From an uncultured Clostridia bacterium (lineage in GTDB: Bacteria > Bacillota > Clostridia > Lachnospirales > Anaerotignaceae), in the NCBI GenBank assembly GCA_958420075.1, contig CATZIM010000133.1, positions 1 through 5,654 on the forward strand: a stretch of 5,654 nucleotides of DNA, in the 5' to 3' direction. The number at the start of each line of letters is the position of its first letter. Position 1 is the stretch's first letter. Positions 4,288-5,654 of the stretch are shown in pieces. Both the position numbers and the translations under genes were made by a program. The notes under the pieces are model-generated. The model had not been told where the DNA came from. It saw nothing but the letters and a program-made list of their open reading frames with translations, and searched no databases.

Positions 4288-5484
4288 GTGACAAGAACAC
4301 TCATTGAATATTATGACAAAGACGTTTTGAAAAATATCATGGGGCCGCTGACACTGCATCCCGATAAGGTGATTTTTCTTTATGACAGCGGCATGCAGGA
4401 TATGACGGCTTTCCGCGCCCTTCATACCTGTTTCAAGCGGCATATTCCCCATATTACATTGGAAAGATACCCTGTGGACATCCTGTCCATGGATAAGATT
4501 TACCGCAAAACTGCCCAGGTCATCGAAAACAACGAGAATTGTTTTCTGGAACTGACTGGTGGTAGTGAACTCATGGTCATTGCCGGTTTTCGTGCCGGCA
4601 TGGAAAAAGGCGCAAAGCTCATCCATACGGATTTGGTGCATAACCGCATCACAGACCTTTTGACAGACGAAACCGTTGCGCCTACGGCCACATTATCTTT
4701 GGAGGACTTTGTGGACGCCAGAGGGGCATGCTTCATTGGCGAGTCTCATCGTCCGCCGGAACCGGAACGCTTTGACGCTATCTGGGAAATGGCGCGGTAT
4801 TTGTTCCGCCATCTGGAGGAATGGAAGCACACATGCAGTTATCTCCAGACTGTAGCGGCAAGATATTTGCCCCACGAAGTCTATATGGACTCCAAAGAAC
4901 TGATTTATATGAAAAACGGCAAGAAAACCTATCCCGATAAAGCCATTCTGAAAGAATTTCAGCGCTTAGGCTTCCTGAAAAATCTGGTCATGGATGGGGA
5001 ACGGGTGCGGTTTTCCTTCTGTTCCGTGGATGACCGCCAGTATTGCACAGGCTATGGGGTCTGGCTGGAACTTTATGTGTATATCGCTGCGAAAAAATCC
5101 GGCGTTTTTGATGATGTAAAACTAGGCACCATGATTGATTGGAACGCTTATGATGGCGTAGTGGTGGCTGGAAACGAAATCGATGTGATCCTCATGGAGC
5201 AATCCCTGCCGGTGTTCATTTCCTGCAAGCTCCGCAGTGCCGATACGGCAGCCCTTAACGAACTGCTCATTGCTAAAAAACGTGTGGGCGGCTGGTTTTC
5301 CAAAGGGGTCATGGTCACATTCAGCCGGGAAAAAGCCGAGAACAGCGGTACATATAAACGCGCCCAGGAATTGGGCATTGAACTGCTGGACGCCGGAGAT
5401 ATTCTGGCGGAGGATTTCCCCGCCCGTCTGGTTCGTGCCATCAAGGAGCATGACCTGGTGAGCCTGAAATGGAAGAAAGTATAA
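4288..5484 (+). CDS. CARF-DUF1887 nuclease, Card1/Can2-like, outside a visible CRISPR locus
   Basis: Protein of 398 residues in two parts. The N-terminal part (about 1-150) is a CARF-like Rossmann domain: KVIFLYDSG (27-35), and LELTGGSELM (87-96) at the ligand-loop position. A middle helical segment (160-235) leads to a DUF1887 restriction-like nuclease domain (PF09002) with GVWLELYVY (257-265, Glu261), WNAYDG, NEIDVIL (296-302, Asp299), VFISCK (309-314, Lys314) and LNELLIAKKRVGG (323-335). Relatives Card1 and Can2 are switched on by cyclic tetra-adenylate from type III CRISPR and cut nucleic acids. Here Ser312 stands where Card1 has the glutamate of its E-x-K, so activity is uncertain. GTG at 4288 follows GGGGGG at a 6-base spacing, 18 bases after gerW, so it is probably co-transcribed. 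The window shows no cas genes or repeats. Confidence 0.85.
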   Translation: MTRTLIEYYDKDVLKNIMGPLTLHPDKVIFLYDSGMQDMTAFRALHTCFKRHIPHITLERYPVDILSMDKIYRKTAQVIENNENCFLELTGGSELMVIAGFRAGMEKGAKLIHTDLVHNRITDLLTDETVAPTATLSLEDFVDARGACFIGESHRPPEPERFDAIWEMARYLFRHLEEWKHTCSYLQTVAARYLPHEVYMDSKELIYMKNGKKTYPDKAILKEFQRLGFLKNLVMDGERVRFSFCSVDDRQYCTGYGVWLELYVYIAAKKSGVFDDVKLGTMIDWNAYDGVVVAGNEIDVILMEQSLPVFISCKLRSADTAALNELLIAKKRVGGWFSKGVMVTFSREKAENSGTYKRAQELGIELLDAGDILAEDFPARLVRAIKEHDLVSLKWKKV

Positions 5485-5499
5485 AGGAGAAGTACCTCT

Positions 5500-5654
5500 A
5501 TGGCAAAAAAGAACAATCGCAACACCAAAAGCCGCATCATCGCCGCCGCTTGGAAACTTTTTTACGAGCAGGGCTATGATGATACCACCGTGGAGGAGAT
5601 CGTGGAGGAGTCCGGCACATCCAAAGGCTCTTTTTACCATTATTTCAACGGCAA
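5500..5654 (+). CDS. TetR/AcrR family transcriptional regulator, N-terminal fragment
   Basis: Only the first 51 codons are present; the gene continues beyond the window. The sequence has the TetR DNA-binding pattern: IIAAAWKLFYEQGYDDTTVE (13-32), then EEIVEESGTSKGSFYHYF (32-49), in which the turn and recognition helix of the helix-turn-helix are clear. The ligand-binding C-terminal domain is missing, so the signal and targets are unknown. The ATG at 5500 has AAAGGAGAAG about seven bases upstream. It begins 15 bases after the nuclease stop with no terminator between, so it may share the upstream transcript. TetR regulators often control the gene that follows them, which lies outside this window. 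Confidence 0.9.
   Translation, partial: MAKKNNRNTKSRIIAAAWKLFYEQGYDDTTVEEIVEESGTSKGSFYHYFNG

Noticed and set aside
3907..4641. Antisense frame of 244 codons spanning gerW and the start of the nuclease gene
   Set aside because: It crosses two well-supported genes and the intergenic space between them, has no family resemblance, and the + strand genes have clear domains and ribosome binding sites.
1..5654. CRISPR array accompanying the CARF nuclease
   Set aside because: No regularly spaced direct repeats with unique spacers are present; the only repeats are coding repeats and the two palindromes at 1321-1355 and 1581-1608.

Overview
The window looks like chromosomal DNA of an anaerobic, probably spore-forming Firmicute of the class Clostridia. 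Evidence: strong AGGAGG-type ribosome binding sites, tightly packed and overlapping genes, GTG and TTG starts, a GerW/YtfJ sporulation protein next to a DUF2953 (YtfI-like) gene as in Bacillus subtilis, and a DUF1461/Lit-family membrane protein typical of low-GC Gram-positives. Composition is balanced rather than strongly AT-rich. I cannot name the genus.

Left block (45-1316, + strand): a small lipoprotein with an 11-residue tandem repeat; two short overlapping genes that together make a TauE/SafE (TSUP) anion exporter as separate half-transporters; and a 56-residue protein of unknown function overlapping the second half. A perfect 15-bp hairpin follows the last stop codon.

Middle gap (1317-1752): no convincing gene. 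It holds a dense run of stem-loops (1391-1579) between two near-identical palindromes (1321-1355 and 1581-1608). The right palindrome has a strong T-tract and is a textbook intrinsic terminator. This is either a structured RNA or a folded intergenic repeat. It is followed by an extended -10 promoter (1689-1717).

Right block (1753-5484, + strand): a likely operon of five genes with gaps of at most 18 bases or short overlaps. They are a 100-residue unknown protein, a four-TM DUF1461/TIGR01906 protein of the lipoprotein transacylase Lit family, a DUF2953 protein with a long K/E/P linker, GerW/YtfJ, and a 398-residue CARF plus DUF1887 nuclease related to the CRISPR ancillary nucleases Card1/Can2. 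A TetR-type regulator starts 15 bases later and runs off the window.

Most of the right block suggests envelope and spore functions. The CARF-DUF1887 nuclease is the outlier: no cas gene or CRISPR array is visible here, and its active-site triad appears to lack the usual glutamate. It and the structured intergenic element are the two best leads.
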